Source of the DNA: an uncultured Alphaproteobacteria bacterium
GTDB taxonomy: Bacteria > Pseudomonadota > Alphaproteobacteria > Rs-D84
Direction of reading: 5' to 3'
Length of the DNA: 37,596 nucleotides
NCBI GenBank assembly: GCA_944389465.1
Contig: CALXML010000009.1
Coordinates: forward strand, 1 to 37,596
Position numbers and translations under genes: made by a program. Positions within the stretch are counted from its first letter, which is position 1; every line of letters starts with the position of its first letter. Shown here piece by piece: positions 1 through 9,032 of the stretch. The notes beneath the pieces are model-generated. The model was not told the DNA's origin and did no database searches. It saw only the letters and a program-made list of their open reading frames with translations.

Positions 1-21
1 CGTCAGCAAATGCGTTTTTAT

Positions 22-56
22 GGATTGCCACGCCATCTGCGATGGCTCGCAATGAC
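22..56. repeat. Short palindromic-type repeat GGATTGC...CGCAATGAC, copy 1
   Basis: The segment begins GGATTGCCACGCC and ends CTCGCAATGAC. The same ends occur at 16209-16242 and, inverted, at 16279-16305. It lies about 115 bases beyond the 3' end of groEL. Interspersed repeats with GATTGC / GCAATGAC ends are widespread in bacterial genomes; I cannot assign this one to a named family. Confidence 0.6.
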
Positions 57-67
57 ATACAAAAAAA

Positions 68-92
68 CACGAGTAACTAGTTACCAGTTACC
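68..92. repeat. GTAAC/GTTAC cluster, copy 1
   Basis: An ACGAG lead-in is followed by GTAAC, GTTAC and GTTAC blocks that can pair with each other. The same kind of cluster (ACGAGTTACGAGTTACCAG and onward) lies at 16393-16424, again between a GATTGC repeat and a CGGGGC terminator. The repeated order suggests one module present at both places. Function unknown. Confidence 0.5.
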
Positions 93-149
93 ACTTGTCA
101 ATGCGCCCCGCACATTCGCGCGGCCAACATCTGTACTCTGTTCTTTAAC

Positions 150-175
150 AAAAACGGGGCAGTGCCCCGTTTTTT
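150..175 (-). terminator. Rho-independent terminator of groES-groEL
   Basis: The hairpin ACGGGGCA / TGCCCCGT is flanked by A and T runs, so it can work on either strand. Its edge overlaps the groEL stop codon (174-176). Confidence 0.85.
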
Positions 176-1793
176 ACATCATGCCTGCTGGCATTCCGCC
201 ACCCATTTGTGGGGCGGGTTTTTCTTCTGGGATTTCAGACATAACCGCACCTGTTGTCAGCAATACGCCCGCGGTACTGGCGGCCGCCTGAATTGCTGTT
301 TTTACAACTTTGGCTGGGTCAATAATGCCTGATTTCATCATATCAACATATTCGCCTGTTTGCGCGTTGTATCCGAAATTATAATCTTTGGCTTCCATAA
401 CTTTGCCAACAACTATTTCACCGGATACGCCTGCGTTTTCAGCAATCTGTGCACATGGTGCAACCAACGCACGGCGAACGATATCAATACCAACGTTTTG
501 GTCTTGGTTTGCGCCACTTAATTTATCCAATGCGGCTGTTGCGCGGACCAGTGCAATACCGCCACCTGCAACAATTCCATCGGCCACGGCGGCACGTGTT
601 GCGGCCAATGCGTCATCAACACGGTCTTTCTTTTCTTTTACTTCAACCTCGGTCATGCCGCCAACTTTGATAACGGCAACGCCACCAACCAATTTAGCCA
701 GACGTTCGGCTAATTTTTCGCGGTCATAATCACTGGTGGATGTTGACATTAATTTGCGGATTTCATCGGCGCGTGCATTAATCGCAGATTTATCGCCGCC
801 ACCCTGTGCCAACAGTGTGGAATCCTTGGACACAACGATTTTCTTGGCAGTGCCCAAAACATCGGTTGTAATGTTTTCAAATGTCATGCCCATATCATCG
901 GATACAACAGTTGCACCGGTAACAGCGGCAATATCTTTTAACATTTCTTTGCGTCTGTCGCCAAATCCGGGGGCCTTGACCGCGCAAACCTTTAATCCGC
1001 CACGCAATTTATTTAATACCAATGTTGCCAAAGCCTCGGATTCAACATCTTCGGCAATAATCAATAACGGACGGCCAGATTGTGCCACCGGTTCCAAAAT
1101 AGGTAACAACGCCTGCAGACCCGTGATTTTCTTTTCAGAAACCAGAATTTGTGCGCCATCCAGTTCCGCCAACATTTTTTCACTGTTGGTCACAAAGTAT
1201 GGTGACATAAATCCTTGGTCAAATTGCATGCCCTCTACGACATCAATTTCTGTTTCCAGACCCTTGGCTTCTTCTACGGTAATAACACCTTCTTTGCCAA
1301 CTTTTTCCATTGCGCCGGCAATTTTTTCACCGATTTCAGAATCAGAATTAGCAGAAATCGTCGCCACCTGTGCAATTTCGGCACTGTCCTTGACCGGACG
1401 GGCGTGTTTTTCAATGTCGTTAACAACCGCGGCAGTTGCCATATCAATACCGCGTTTAATATCCATTGGGTTCATCCCAGCGGCGATAACGCGGCGACCC
1501 TCGCGGATGATTTTTTGCGCCAATACGGTTGCAGTTGTTGTGCCGTCACCGGCGTCGTCACCAGCCTTTTTGGCAACTTCCTGTACCATACGTGCACCGA
1601 TATTTTCCTGTGGGTCTTTCAGGGATACGGCCTTGGCCACGGTGACACCATCCTTGGTTGCAACAGGTGCGCCATATGATTTATCAATTACAACGGTGCG
1701 CCCCTTTGGTCCCATGGTAATTTTAACGGCATTGGCCAATTTATCAACGCCGGCCGCCAATTTATCTGTATCAAATACAATTTCTTTTGCCAT
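174..1793 (-). CDS. groEL: Chaperonin GroEL (60 kDa, Cpn60)
   Basis: ATP-dependent chaperonin that folds proteins inside a double-ring complex capped by GroES in the cytosol. The 539 residues match the usual GroEL length. Visible family features are the N-terminal [17 protein letters not shown] segment, DGVTVAK, the nucleotide-binding [14 protein letters not shown] motif near residue 85, GGGIALVRA near 410, and the C-terminal Gly/Met tail GGGMPAGMM. The start is preceded by AAAGGA at good spacing. It lies 15 bases downstream of groES in one operon; transcription should come from the RpoH-type promoter upstream of groES and end at the hairpin overlapping the stop codon. Nothing unusual is seen in the protein. 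Confidence 0.99.
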   Translation of the reverse strand: MAKEIVFDTDKLAAGVDKLANAVKITMGPKGRTVVIDKSYGAPVATKDGVTVAKAVSLKDPQENIGARMVQEVAKKAGDDAGDGTTTATVLAQKIIREGRRVIAAGMNPMDIKRGIDMATAAVVNDIEKHARPVKDSAEIAQVATISANSDSEIGEKIAGAMEKVGKEGVITVEEAKGLETEIDVVEGMQFDQGFMSPYFVTNSEKMLAELDGAQILVSEKKITGLQALLPILEPVAQSGRPLLIIAEDVESEALATLVLNKLRGGLKVCAVKAPGFGDRRKEMLKDIAAVTGATVVSDDMGMTFENITTDVLGTAKKIVVSKDSTLLAQGGGDKSAINARADEIRKLMSTSTSDYDREKLAERLAKLVGGVAVIKVGGMTEVEVKEKKDRVDDALAATRAAVADGIVAGGGIALVRATAALDKLSGANQDQNVGIDIVRRALVAPCAQIAENAGVSGEIVVGKVMEAKDYNFGYNAQTGEYVDMMKSGIIDPAKVVKTAIQAAASTAGVLLTTGAVMSEIPEEKPAPQMGGGMPAGMM

Positions 1794-1808
1794 TATTAAA
1801 TCCTTTCG

Positions 1809-2102
1809 TTATTCCAAAATTCCCAAAATATCTGTTTCTTTGACCAGAACATAATCTTTGCCATCAATTTTAACATCGTTTGCAGATGCGGCCCATTTGG
1901 CAAACAATACCACATCGCCAACCTTGACCGTCATGGGCACGCGGTCATCACCATCAAATGCGCCATCACCAACGGCAATTACGCGCCCGTGTGAAGGTTT
2001 TTCTTTTGCATTATCGGGGATGATAATTCCGCCGGCTGTTTTATTTTCTTCTTCTATACGTTCCAACAGAACATAATTATGCAGTGGCTTAAACATATTC
2101 AT
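1809..2102 (-). CDS. groES: Co-chaperonin GroES (Cpn10)
   Basis: Ten-kDa lid of the GroEL chamber. The 97 residues begin MFKPLHNYVLLERIEEENKT after two extra residues and contain the mobile-loop region KTAGGIIIPDNAKEKP, which binds GroEL, then the beta-barrel ending KETDILGILE. The start has a strong AAGGAGAA Shine-Dalgarno at 2103-2110. It is the first gene of the groES-groEL operon and is preceded by a heat-shock-type promoter (2136-2163). Length and motifs are normal for the family. Confidence 0.99.
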   Translation of the reverse strand: MNMFKPLHNYVLLERIEEENKTAGGIIIPDNAKEKPSHGRVIAVGDGAFDGDDRVPMTVKVGDVVLFAKWAASANDVKIDGKDYVLVKETDILGILE

Positions 2103-2135
2103 TTCTCCTTATGTTCAATTTGCTTCTGGGTATGG

Positions 2136-2163
2136 ATATAGTGCGACGGAATGCAATTTCAAG
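2136..2163 (-). promoter_or_regulatory. RpoH (sigma32)-type heat-shock promoter of groES-groEL
   Basis: On the minus strand the sequence reads CTTGAA, 16 bases, CTATAT, ending 33 bases before the groES start codon. CTTGAA with a C-TATAT -10 element is the usual alphaproteobacterial RpoH pattern. No CIRCE inverted repeat (TTAGCACTC-N9-GAGTGCTAA), the HrcA operator, is present, so regulation looks sigma-factor-based. Confidence 0.7.
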
Positions 2164-2231
2164 GGCTTGATTTTATATCATCATTATACTATTCTGTACG
2201 ACAACGAACAATGGGAATCAAAGGGGATAAA

Positions 2232-2579
2232 ATGTACGACAAAGATAACATATTTGCAAAAATTCTGCGTGGCGATGCACCATCAACCAAGGTGTACGAG
2301 GATGATTACGCATTGGCATTTCAAAACATTGCCCCACGTGCAAAAACACACATTTTAATTGTGCCAAAGGGCGACTATACCGATATTTATGATTTTACCG
2401 CAAATGCGCCGGCCGAATTACAGACTGGATTTTGGACTGCGGTACGTAACACGGTGGAAAAACTGGGCCTGCGTGATAATTTCCGTACTGTTGCAAATAC
2501 AGGCGTCGGCGCGGGTCAAAGTGTTTTTCATTTCCATTTGCATATTATGAGTGATGAACGATTCAAAACAGACTTTTAA
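2232..2579 (+). CDS. HIT-family nucleotide hydrolase/transferase
   Basis: Histidine-triad protein of about 115 residues; bacterial members (HinT type) hydrolyse purine phosphoramidates such as AMP-lysine. The N-terminal DNIFAKILRGDAPSTKVYEDD and the closing triad FHFHLHIM (H-x-H-x-H) near the C-terminus define the family. The ATG at 2232 is preferred because AAGGGG lies five bases upstream; a longer reading from 2211 (MGIKGDK...) is possible. A plausible promoter (TTGATT at 2167, 17 bases, TATTCT) lies upstream, divergent from groES. The 3' end overlaps the next gene by 29 bases, suggesting translational coupling. Confidence 0.93.
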   Translation: MYDKDNIFAKILRGDAPSTKVYEDDYALAFQNIAPRAKTHILIVPKGDYTDIYDFTANAPAELQTGFWTAVRNTVEKLGLRDNFRTVANTGVGAGQSVFHFHLHIMSDERFKTDF

Positions 2580-2784
2580 CATTCGCGTAATACCACGTGC
2601 CCGCAAAAATGGGGTAACCATTGACGCTGATGGCACTGTGCGTGTGCATACAACCGCCGCCCCGTCTGATGGGGCGGCAAACGCGGCGGTAATAAAAATG
2701 CTGGCGAAACATTTTGATGTTCCAAAATCCAGCATAGAAATCATTCGTGGCCAAACCAGCCGCGATAAAGTAATACGTTTTTAA
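2551..2784 (+). CDS. DUF167 / YggU-family small protein
   Basis: A 77-residue protein with the family pattern IRVIPRARKNG, TVRVHTTAAPSDGAANAAVIKMLAKHF and IEIIRGQTSRDKVIRF. The fold is known from structures of YggU relatives but the function is not. The first codon is GTG at 2551, immediately followed by ATG at 2554, and either could be the start. It overlaps the end of the HIT gene and its stop overlaps the convergent LOG gene by four bases, a very compact arrangement. Confidence 0.88.
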   Translation: MMNDSKQTFNIRVIPRARKNGVTIDADGTVRVHTTAAPSDGAANAAVIKMLAKHFDVPKSSIEIIRGQTSRDKVIRF

Positions 2785-3332
2785 TATTCCATAACCAACT
2801 GAATCAAATCATCGGCTGTTTCAGCGGCGTGAATATTGTAATCGTGGATACTTTCAATAAATCCGCAATCTTTCATATGTATAAACAGGCGTACAAACGG
2901 AATCCAAAAGCCATCTGTATTCAAAAAGAACAACGGTTTCTTGGATTCGCCAATTTGCTGCATTGTCATAATATCGGTTAATTCATTCAGTGTACCAATC
3001 CCCCCCGGTAAAATGATAAAACCATCAGATAAATCAACCATTTTCTGTTTGCGTTCATTAACACCATCAACAACCGTAACGTCAATTCCGGTATGCACAG
3101 GTTCCTGTCGTTCAATAACGTTATTTGTGGATACGCCAATAACGTGCCCACCCGCATTCAGTGCGGCCGTGGCAACAGTGCCCATTAATCCGACGTTTCC
3201 CCCACCAAATACCATATTAATTTTGTTTTTTCCCAGAAATTCGCCAATTTTTTCGGCATCGCGTTTATATTGTGGATTGGCCCCAAATTGATGCCCACAA
3301 TATACAGCAATTGATTTTAACTTGTTCGCCAT
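2781..3332 (-). CDS. LOG-family protein (TIGR00730; nucleotide monophosphate nucleosidase-like)
   Basis: Rossmann-fold protein of 183 residues. The diagnostic PGGxGTxxE motif appears as PGGIGTLNELTDIM near residue 110, and FGGGNVGLMGTVA near 43 forms the nucleotide-binding loop. Plant LOG and its bacterial relatives cleave nucleoside 5'-monophosphates to base and ribose 5-phosphate; the physiological role here is unknown. The start at 3332 has AAAGGAAAAAT upstream. It is divergent from tilS, with about 50 bases between, and convergent with the DUF167 gene. Confidence 0.92.
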   Translation of the reverse strand: MANKLKSIAVYCGHQFGANPQYKRDAEKIGEFLGKNKINMVFGGGNVGLMGTVATAALNAGGHVIGVSTNNVIERQEPVHTGIDVTVVDGVNERKQKMVDLSDGFIILPGGIGTLNELTDIMTMQQIGESKKPLFFLNTDGFWIPFVRLFIHMKDCGFIESIHDYNIHAAETADDLIQLVMEY

Positions 3333-3382
3333 AATTTATTTTTCCTTTATTTTTGCGAATTATATCATAAAATGACAATATT

Positions 3383-4384
3383 ATGAACCAAAACTTTGTG
3401 GATTTTATGCATACGTTCGGCATATCAGACCCCATGGCGGTTGCCGTCAGTGGTGGGGTTGATTCTGTGTGCTTGCTGTGCTGGTTGGCAGAAATGGGTG
3501 CAAATATTGTGTGTTTGCACGTAAACCATGGATTGCGTAAAAATGCAGAAACAGAAACCCAATATGTGTGCGATTTATGCAAAAAATTAAATGTTCCATG
3601 TGAAATCTTTTACTGGACGGACGACAAACCCACCAGTGGGCTAGAGGCCGCCGCCCGCACCGCCCGATATAAATTTATGATGGATTATTGTCATATGCAT
3701 CATATAAAAGCATTATTAACCGCCCATCAGTCAGACGACCAAATTGAAACATTTTTAATGAATCTGGGGCGGGGCAGTGGTCTGTATGGATTGGCCGCAA
3801 TGCGTCAGGAAACATATCGTGACGGCATTAAAATTGTGCGGCCATTATTATATGTTCCACGGGCGGAGTTAAAAAAATATTGTGATGATAATGGTATCAG
3901 ATATTTTATGGATGAAATGAACGACGACCCACACTATACACGTGTTCGCATTCGTCAGAATCGCCATTTGCTGTCAGAAAAATTGGGAATCAGTGATACG
4001 CGTATTTTATTGGCAATACAAAATTTGGGGCGCGTGCGCGACGCATTGGACGAAAAAATCACAGAAATGGTGAAATCTGTTGTAAATAATGACCGTGCAG
4101 TGTTTACTGATTCTTTTCTATTTGACCCCGCCCCCGATATTAGATTAAAGTTGCTGGGGACGTTGATTCAAAAAATAGGGGGGGATGAATATCAACCACG
4201 CTTGCATTCACTGTCAAATGCACTAAATAATCTGCAGCACGATTGTAAATTTACATTGGGGCATTGCACATTACGCAGACTGAACAATAAAATTTTAATC
4301 GTACCAGAAGGAAAAAAAACAAGTTTTAGGACAAGAAATGGAAAATCAAAATCAGCAATTAAAAAAACAACTTCAGAAAAATAA
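3383..4384 (+). CDS. tilS: tRNA(Ile)-lysidine synthase TilS
   Basis: Converts C34 of the tRNA-Ile CAU anticodon to lysidine using ATP and lysine, changing its specificity from Met to Ile. The PP-loop AVSGGVDSVCLLC lies near residue 22 and the HVNHGLRKNAETE block near 50; the HQSDDQIETFLMNLGRGSGL block follows near 112, all typical of TilS. At 333 residues it is shorter than E. coli TilS, and the C-terminal substrate-binding domain appears reduced, as in many alphaproteobacteria. It overlaps the start of ftsH by 47 bases, so the pair is probably translationally coupled. Confidence 0.96.
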   Translation: MNQNFVDFMHTFGISDPMAVAVSGGVDSVCLLCWLAEMGANIVCLHVNHGLRKNAETETQYVCDLCKKLNVPCEIFYWTDDKPTSGLEAAARTARYKFMMDYCHMHHIKALLTAHQSDDQIETFLMNLGRGSGLYGLAAMRQETYRDGIKIVRPLLYVPRAELKKYCDDNGIRYFMDEMNDDPHYTRVRIRQNRHLLSEKLGISDTRILLAIQNLGRVRDALDEKITEMVKSVVNNDRAVFTDSFLFDPAPDIRLKLLGTLIQKIGGDEYQPRLHSLSNALNNLQHDCKFTLGHCTLRRLNNKILIVPEGKKTSFRTRNGKSKSAIKKTTSEK

Positions 4385-6266
4385 TTCTTTTCGTGGTGGT
4401 AACAGTGGCAATATATTTCTGATAATATTTGCCGCATTATTTGTCATTATGATGGCATATTCGTTCAAGGGCACTGCCCCACAAATGTTGCCAAATGGTG
4501 AACCTGTGCCCCAGCCAATTGAATTAAGTTTTTCTGATGTACTGCGTCGTGCGCCTGAAATCAAGACGATGGATATTCGTGGAAATGATGCGTCTGGTAC
4601 TTTAACAGATGGCACACCATACACCGCCACAATCACATATGACCCAGAATTATTAAGTCAAATTGCAGAAAACGGCGCGACAATATCCATTGATACATCA
4701 AAAACATGGGTGGATTATCTGGGGACGTGGGTTCCGATTTTAATGGGATTGTTCTTTATATGGTGGATTTTCCGTGGATTTCGTGGCGCGGCCGGCGGAT
4801 TGGGACGCAGTTTAACCCAATCAAATCCAACGAAAATTACAACCGGCAAAACCAAAACCACGTTCAAGGATGTTGCCGGCATAGATTCTGAAAAACAGGA
4901 ATTAATGGAAATAGTTGATTTCCTGCGTGATGGGAAAAAATTCCGTGATGTTGGTGCGCGTGTACCACGTGGAATATTGCTATCTGGTGAACCGGGGACG
5001 GGAAAAACATTATTGGCGCGTGCCATCGCAGGCGAAGCGAACGTTCCATTTTTTGCCGCATCCGGCAGTGATTTTTCCGGAATAATTGTCGGTTTGGGTG
5101 TGGCAAAGATAAAGGAAATCTTTGAAATGGCAAAGCGTAATGCCCCGTGTATATTATTCATTGATGAAATTGATGCAATTGGTCAACGACGCAGCACGCA
5201 TTCTTATAATGACCAAGACAGGGAACAAACCTTGAACCAATTATTAATAGAAATGGATGGTTTTGCAAATGATACCGGCATTATCGTAATTGGTGCAACG
5301 AACCGTGCGGATATGTTGGACCCTGCATTGCTGCGACCGGGGCGTTTTGACCGTCAGGTATATATTGAATTGCCGGATTTATCCGGTCGTCGTGAAATTT
5401 TGGATTTGTACGCCAAAAAAGTACACATTGGCACGGATGTAAACTTGCAGGATTTGGCGCGTGGTACAACTGGTTTTTCGGGTGCTGATTTGGAAAATTT
5501 ATTGAACGAAGCGGCCCTGCACGCCGTGCGCAACGGCAGAACAGAAATATCACAGGTTGATGTAGAAGAGGCACGTGATAAAATCCTGATGGGCCCGCGC
5601 AAGGTTCGTAAAATGCGCCCCGAAGATATTAAATTAACCGCCTATCACGAGGCTGGCCACGCATTCGTCAGCATTATGTATGCCGATATCACAGACCCAA
5701 TACACAAGGCCACAATCATTCCACGTGGACGTGCGCTGGGGATGGTGCAGCACTTGCCCATTGATGACAAGGTTTCAATGACAATTGCCGAAGTGCGCGC
5801 AAACCTGTCCATCGCATTGGCGGGCCGTGCCGCCGAAGAGGTTTTCTTTGGCCACGATAAAATCACCACCGGTGCAGAAAGTGATATTGCCATGGCAACG
5901 CGTTTGGCGCGTTATTCAATAACAACGGCCGGTTTGTCTGATAAAATCGGTTTGGCGGCCATTAATCAGGTTAATACATTTGGTACGCGCAGCGCGTTGG
6001 AAAACGCGTCTGAAAAAACGGCCGAACTTGTTGATGCCGAGGTTAAATCATGGTTGGATACCGCACACGCGGATGCAACAAAACTGTTGTCCAAAAACAA
6101 AGAAACGGTTCGTAAACTGGCCGAAGAATTGTTGGCACGTGAAACCCTGACCGGTGAAGAGATAAAGGAAATTGTTTCAGGTAAATCCGCCAAGGCTGCG
6201 CCAAAGAAAAAAACAGAAAAAACAAAGCAAAATACCAAAAAAGTAAAGTCAAATGTCACAAAATAA
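4338..6266 (+). CDS. ftsH: ATP-dependent membrane zinc metalloprotease FtsH, with altered pore loop
   Basis: Hexameric inner-membrane AAA+ protease that degrades unfolded and regulatory proteins. The 642 residues show a first membrane segment near 27-43, a periplasmic stretch, a second membrane segment near 130-147, Walker A GEPGTGKT near 217, Walker B ILFIDEIDAIG, the second region of homology GATNRADMLDPALLRPGRFD, and the zinc site HEAGH near 437 with the TTGAESD region further on. The pore loop is odd: the usual MFVGVG is IIVGLG (about 247-252), so the conserved substrate-gripping Phe is Ile. The C-terminus is a lysine-rich tail. The gene overlaps tilS upstream and the next gene by 14 bases. 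Confidence 0.98.
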   Translation: MENQNQQLKKQLQKNNSFRGGNSGNIFLIIFAALFVIMMAYSFKGTAPQMLPNGEPVPQPIELSFSDVLRRAPEIKTMDIRGNDASGTLTDGTPYTATITYDPELLSQIAENGATISIDTSKTWVDYLGTWVPILMGLFFIWWIFRGFRGAAGGLGRSLTQSNPTKITTGKTKTTFKDVAGIDSEKQELMEIVDFLRDGKKFRDVGARVPRGILLSGEPGTGKTLLARAIAGEANVPFFAASGSDFSGIIVGLGVAKIKEIFEMAKRNAPCILFIDEIDAIGQRRSTHSYNDQDREQTLNQLLIEMDGFANDTGIIVIGATNRADMLDPALLRPGRFDRQVYIELPDLSGRREILDLYAKKVHIGTDVNLQDLARGTTGFSGADLENLLNEAALHAVRNGRTEISQVDVEEARDKILMGPRKVRKMRPEDIKLTAYHEAGHAFVSIMYADITDPIHKATIIPRGRALGMVQHLPIDDKVSMTIAEVRANLSIALAGRAAEEVFFGHDKITTGAESDIAMATRLARYSITTAGLSDKIGLAAINQVNTFGTRSALENASEKTAELVDAEVKSWLDTAHADATKLLSKNKETVRKLAEELLARETLTGEEIKEIVSGKSAKAAPKKKTEKTKQNTKKVKSNVTK

Positions 6267-6900
6267 TCCGACGCCAACATTTGAAGTTTTGCATATGCCG
6301 CCAGAAAACACCAATTCAGTATTGGTTGCATCTGGTGGTGATGCGGTAATTTTTGATGCATGGGGCAATGCTGTTGATTGGGAACGATTGTTGGAAACAC
6401 GTGGACTGCGTCTGCGGGCGATATATTCAACCCACGGCCATGGCGACCATATATCGGCTGCACCGGCGTTGGCGGAAAAATATGATGTGCCATGGTATTT
6501 GAACAGTGACGATAACGATTTAATTTCATGGTCTAATAAGTTGCTGGATTATTTCGGTCTGCCACAGATTCAGGACACATATCGCCGGCCCACTGATATA
6601 GAATCTGGTACAATTGAAGTATTGCCAAACGTTATTGTTGATGTTATTGAATCCCCCGGCCATACCGCGGGTGGTGTTATGTACTATTTCCCAGATTTTG
6701 GAATTTTGATTACGGGCGACACATTGTTCCGTGATGGATTTGGCCGTTATGATATGGTTGGTGGCGATGCAAACGCACTGTGGCAATCAATTTCAAAACT
6801 GTATGAAATGAATTTGCCGGATGAAACATACGTTGTACACGGCCACGGTGTTGATTCAACAATTGAAATTTTAAAACGCGAAAACCCGTATTTTAAATAA
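6253..6900 (+). CDS. Metallo-beta-lactamase-fold hydrolase (glyoxalase II-like)
   Basis: Cytosolic metal-dependent hydrolase of 215 residues. The metal-binding motif is STHGHGDH (H-x-H-x-D-H) near residue 57; further ligands are SPGHTAGG near 135, TGDTLF near 155 and VHGHG near 197. The compact length resembles the YcbL/short glyoxalase II group rather than full GloB, so the likely substrate is a thioester, but this is not settled by sequence. It is the third gene of the tilS-ftsH cluster, overlaps ftsH by 14 bases, and converges on prmC with only two bases between. Confidence 0.9.
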   Translation: MSQNNPTPTFEVLHMPPENTNSVLVASGGDAVIFDAWGNAVDWERLLETRGLRLRAIYSTHGHGDHISAAPALAEKYDVPWYLNSDDNDLISWSNKLLDYFGLPQIQDTYRRPTDIESGTIEVLPNVIVDVIESPGHTAGGVMYYFPDFGILITGDTLFRDGFGRYDMVGGDANALWQSISKLYEMNLPDETYVVHGHGVDSTIEILKRENPYFK

Positions 6901-6902
6901 GT

Positions 6903-7676
6903 TTATTTACTGAATACCAACACGCGTTCAATGCCGGATAAATCGGGTTCAGCGCGGTCAAATTTCCACCCCTGTTGTGCAAATATTTCGCGAACGCGTT
7001 CGCCCATATTTGCGCCGATTTCCAGATAAATTTTCCCGCCATTGCGTAACCATCCACGTGCATTTTTTGCAATTGCCATGTATGCCGCATATCCGTTGTT
7101 TGCCGCATATAATGCGCGTCGTGGGTCGTGCATTGCCCCCGCATCCACGCGCACATCCCCCGTCGCAATATATGGCGGGTTGGAAACGATAATGTCAAAT
7201 TGTTCGCCGTTAAAGGCATGCGGATTATTAAAATTTTTACGCACAACACGTACACGTTCGGTCAAACCCAAACTGCGAATATTTCGTCGCGCCACGTGAA
7301 TTGCGCCGCGCGATATGTCCGTCGCAACGCCGTTCGCACCATAAATATTCTTTACCACCGCCGCGATAATGCAACCCGTGCCCGTTCCCAAATCCAATAT
7401 ATATGGTCGCGTGCCTGTGGGACAATCAGAAATCACCGCGGACACCAACGTTTCAGTATCAGGCCGTGGGTCCAATGTGTGTTTATTGGTATAAAATTTC
7501 AGTCCATAAAACCACTTTTGATGAATTATTTTTGCCACCGGTACACCGCGACGTAACGCGTGTGCCATCCACCAAATTTTTATTGTGGAAAAATTTGCTG
7601 TATTTTCAGTAATTACCCGTGCGGCCCGCACCCCGCCAGCAGATTTAAGAATTTCAAACGCTTGATTTATTGTCAT
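6903..7676 (-). CDS. prmC: Peptide chain release factor glutamine N5-methyltransferase PrmC
   Basis: Methylates the glutamine of the GGQ motif in RF1/RF2. The N-terminal domain includes YGLKFYTNKHTLDPRPDTETLV, the signature region before the SAM-binding DLGTGTGCIIAAV (about residue 96), and the catalytic SNPPYIA motif that binds the glutamine side chain. The length of 257 residues is slightly short for the family. It is transcribed towards the MBL-fold gene and divergent from the M23 peptidase, with 21 bases between start codons. Confidence 0.95.
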   Translation of the reverse strand: MTINQAFEILKSAGGVRAARVITENTANFSTIKIWWMAHALRRGVPVAKIIHQKWFYGLKFYTNKHTLDPRPDTETLVSAVISDCPTGTRPYILDLGTGTGCIIAAVVKNIYGANGVATDISRGAIHVARRNIRSLGLTERVRVVRKNFNNPHAFNGEQFDIIVSNPPYIATGDVRVDAGAMHDPRRALYAANNGYAAYMAIAKNARGWLRNGGKIYLEIGANMGERVREIFAQQGWKFDRAEPDLSGIERVLVFSK

Positions 7677-7697
7677 AAAGCAATTATAATCGCCGAT

Positions 7698-8957
7698 ATG
7701 AAAAAAGCAAAAGATATTCTGAATACAACCAATATTGTACGGGGCATATTTGCACTGGCAATAATATTAATAATTGTGGCTGTTGTGTTGGCGTTCACGC
7801 ATCGTAAGGGCGGGTCAATTTTACATGATGGCACACCTGATGATAATCGTCATATTGTTGTTGTGAACAGTGGTGATACACTGTCAAAAATATTGACTGA
7901 AAACGGATTTACCAATGCACAGGTTTTGGAAATAGCACAGGTTCTGAAATCAGACGCAAATTTAACCAGTTTGCGTGCTGACAATGATAAAATAGAATTT
8001 GTACGTTCGGACGCCGATGCACCGGTATCTAAAATTGTAATTATTCCGTCCCCATGGCGTCAGATTGAAATCACGGGCACTGATGATGGGTGGAAATGCC
8101 AAACTGTTGAAATTCAACCGGAACGTCGTGCGGTATATCGCGCCGGTGAAATTCTGGACGGGGACAGTTTTTATTTGGCCGGTGCACGTGCCGGTATACC
8201 AGATGGCATTCTGGCCGAGGTTTATGATTTATTGGCATTTGAAATGGACTTTGAACGTGATGTTCGTGCCGGACAACACTTTTCCGTATTATACGAAGAA
8301 AATTTTGCCAACGGTCAAAAGGTTGACAATGGCAATGTCTTGGCCGTTCAATTTGAGGCCCTGCGTGGTAACGTAAAAATGTACCGCTTTAAAAAGGCCG
8401 ATGGCAAAACAGGATATTATGATGAAAATGGTAATGGTGCGATTAAGTCTTTAAAGCGTACCCCCATTAATAATGCCAAGGTTACCAGCAGTTTTTCCAC
8501 CAGTCGCAAACACCCAGTTTTGGGATATACCCGTGCGCACAAGGGTGTTGATTTCCGTGCGTCAACCGGCACACCGATTCCGGCCGCCGGCGCGGGACGC
8601 GTGGTTGCGCGTGGTTACAACAACGGTCACGGTAATTACATAAAATTGCGCCACAATTCATCTTTTGAAACATTGTATGCGCATATGTCCCGTTTTGCCA
8701 AGGGCGTCGTTGTTGGCACAACGGTAAAGCAGGGCCAAACAATTGGATATGTTGGTTCAACTGGGTTATCCACCGGCCCGCATTTGCACTATGAAATTAT
8801 CAAGGATGGCAAACATGTAAATCCAATGACGGTAAAATTGCCCGCCATCAGTAATTTGGGCAAGGAAGATAAAGAAAAATTCTTGGAATATCGTAAAACA
8901 TTGGATGCAGGGATTGAACATTTGTCCCAACATCCCGATTGGTTTATTCAATTATAA
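7698..8957 (+). CDS. Membrane-anchored M23 peptidase (MepM-like, LytM domain)
   Basis: Probable cell-wall hydrolase or divisome-associated LytM factor. About 419 residues from the ATG at 7698, chosen because a membrane segment GIFALAIILIIVAVVLAF follows immediately (about 16-34) and upstream sequence belongs to the divergent prmC. A LysM/OapA-like stretch (VVNSGDTLSKILTENGF) lies near residue 55. The C-terminal M23 domain carries the zinc ligands HKGVDF (H-x3-D) and PHLHYE (H-x-H), so it appears catalytically intact. A strong terminator begins at the stop codon. Confidence 0.93.
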   Translation: MKKAKDILNTTNIVRGIFALAIILIIVAVVLAFTHRKGGSILHDGTPDDNRHIVVVNSGDTLSKILTENGFTNAQVLEIAQVLKSDANLTSLRADNDKIEFVRSDADAPVSKIVIIPSPWRQIEITGTDDGWKCQTVEIQPERRAVYRAGEILDGDSFYLAGARAGIPDGILAEVYDLLAFEMDFERDVRAGQHFSVLYEENFANGQKVDNGNVLAVQFEALRGNVKMYRFKKADGKTGYYDENGNGAIKSLKRTPINNAKVTSSFSTSRKHPVLGYTRAHKGVDFRASTGTPIPAAGAGRVVARGYNNGHGNYIKLRHNSSFETLYAHMSRFAKGVVVGTTVKQGQTIGYVGSTGLSTGPHLHYEIIKDGKHVNPMTVKLPAISNLGKEDKEKFLEYRKTLDAGIEHLSQHPDWFIQL

Positions 8958-8983
8958 AAAACGGGGTCACGCCCCGTTTTTTA
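8955..8983 (+). terminator. Terminator of the M23 peptidase gene
   Basis: The stem ACGGGG / CCCCGT is preceded by A's and followed by T6, starting at the stop codon. Confidence 0.85.
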
Positions 8984-9032
8984 TGGACTGCACGTTTGAC
9001 CACGGCAATCCAGTTTAAATAAAAAACATCGC

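Noticed and set aside
736-1854. Long open frame (372 codons) antisense to groEL.
   Set aside because: It is a shadow of strongly codon-biased groEL; no ribosome site and no recognisable domain.
2103-2160. CIRCE/HrcA operator search upstream of groES.
   Set aside because: No TTAGCACTC-type inverted repeat is present; only the RpoH-like promoter is visible.
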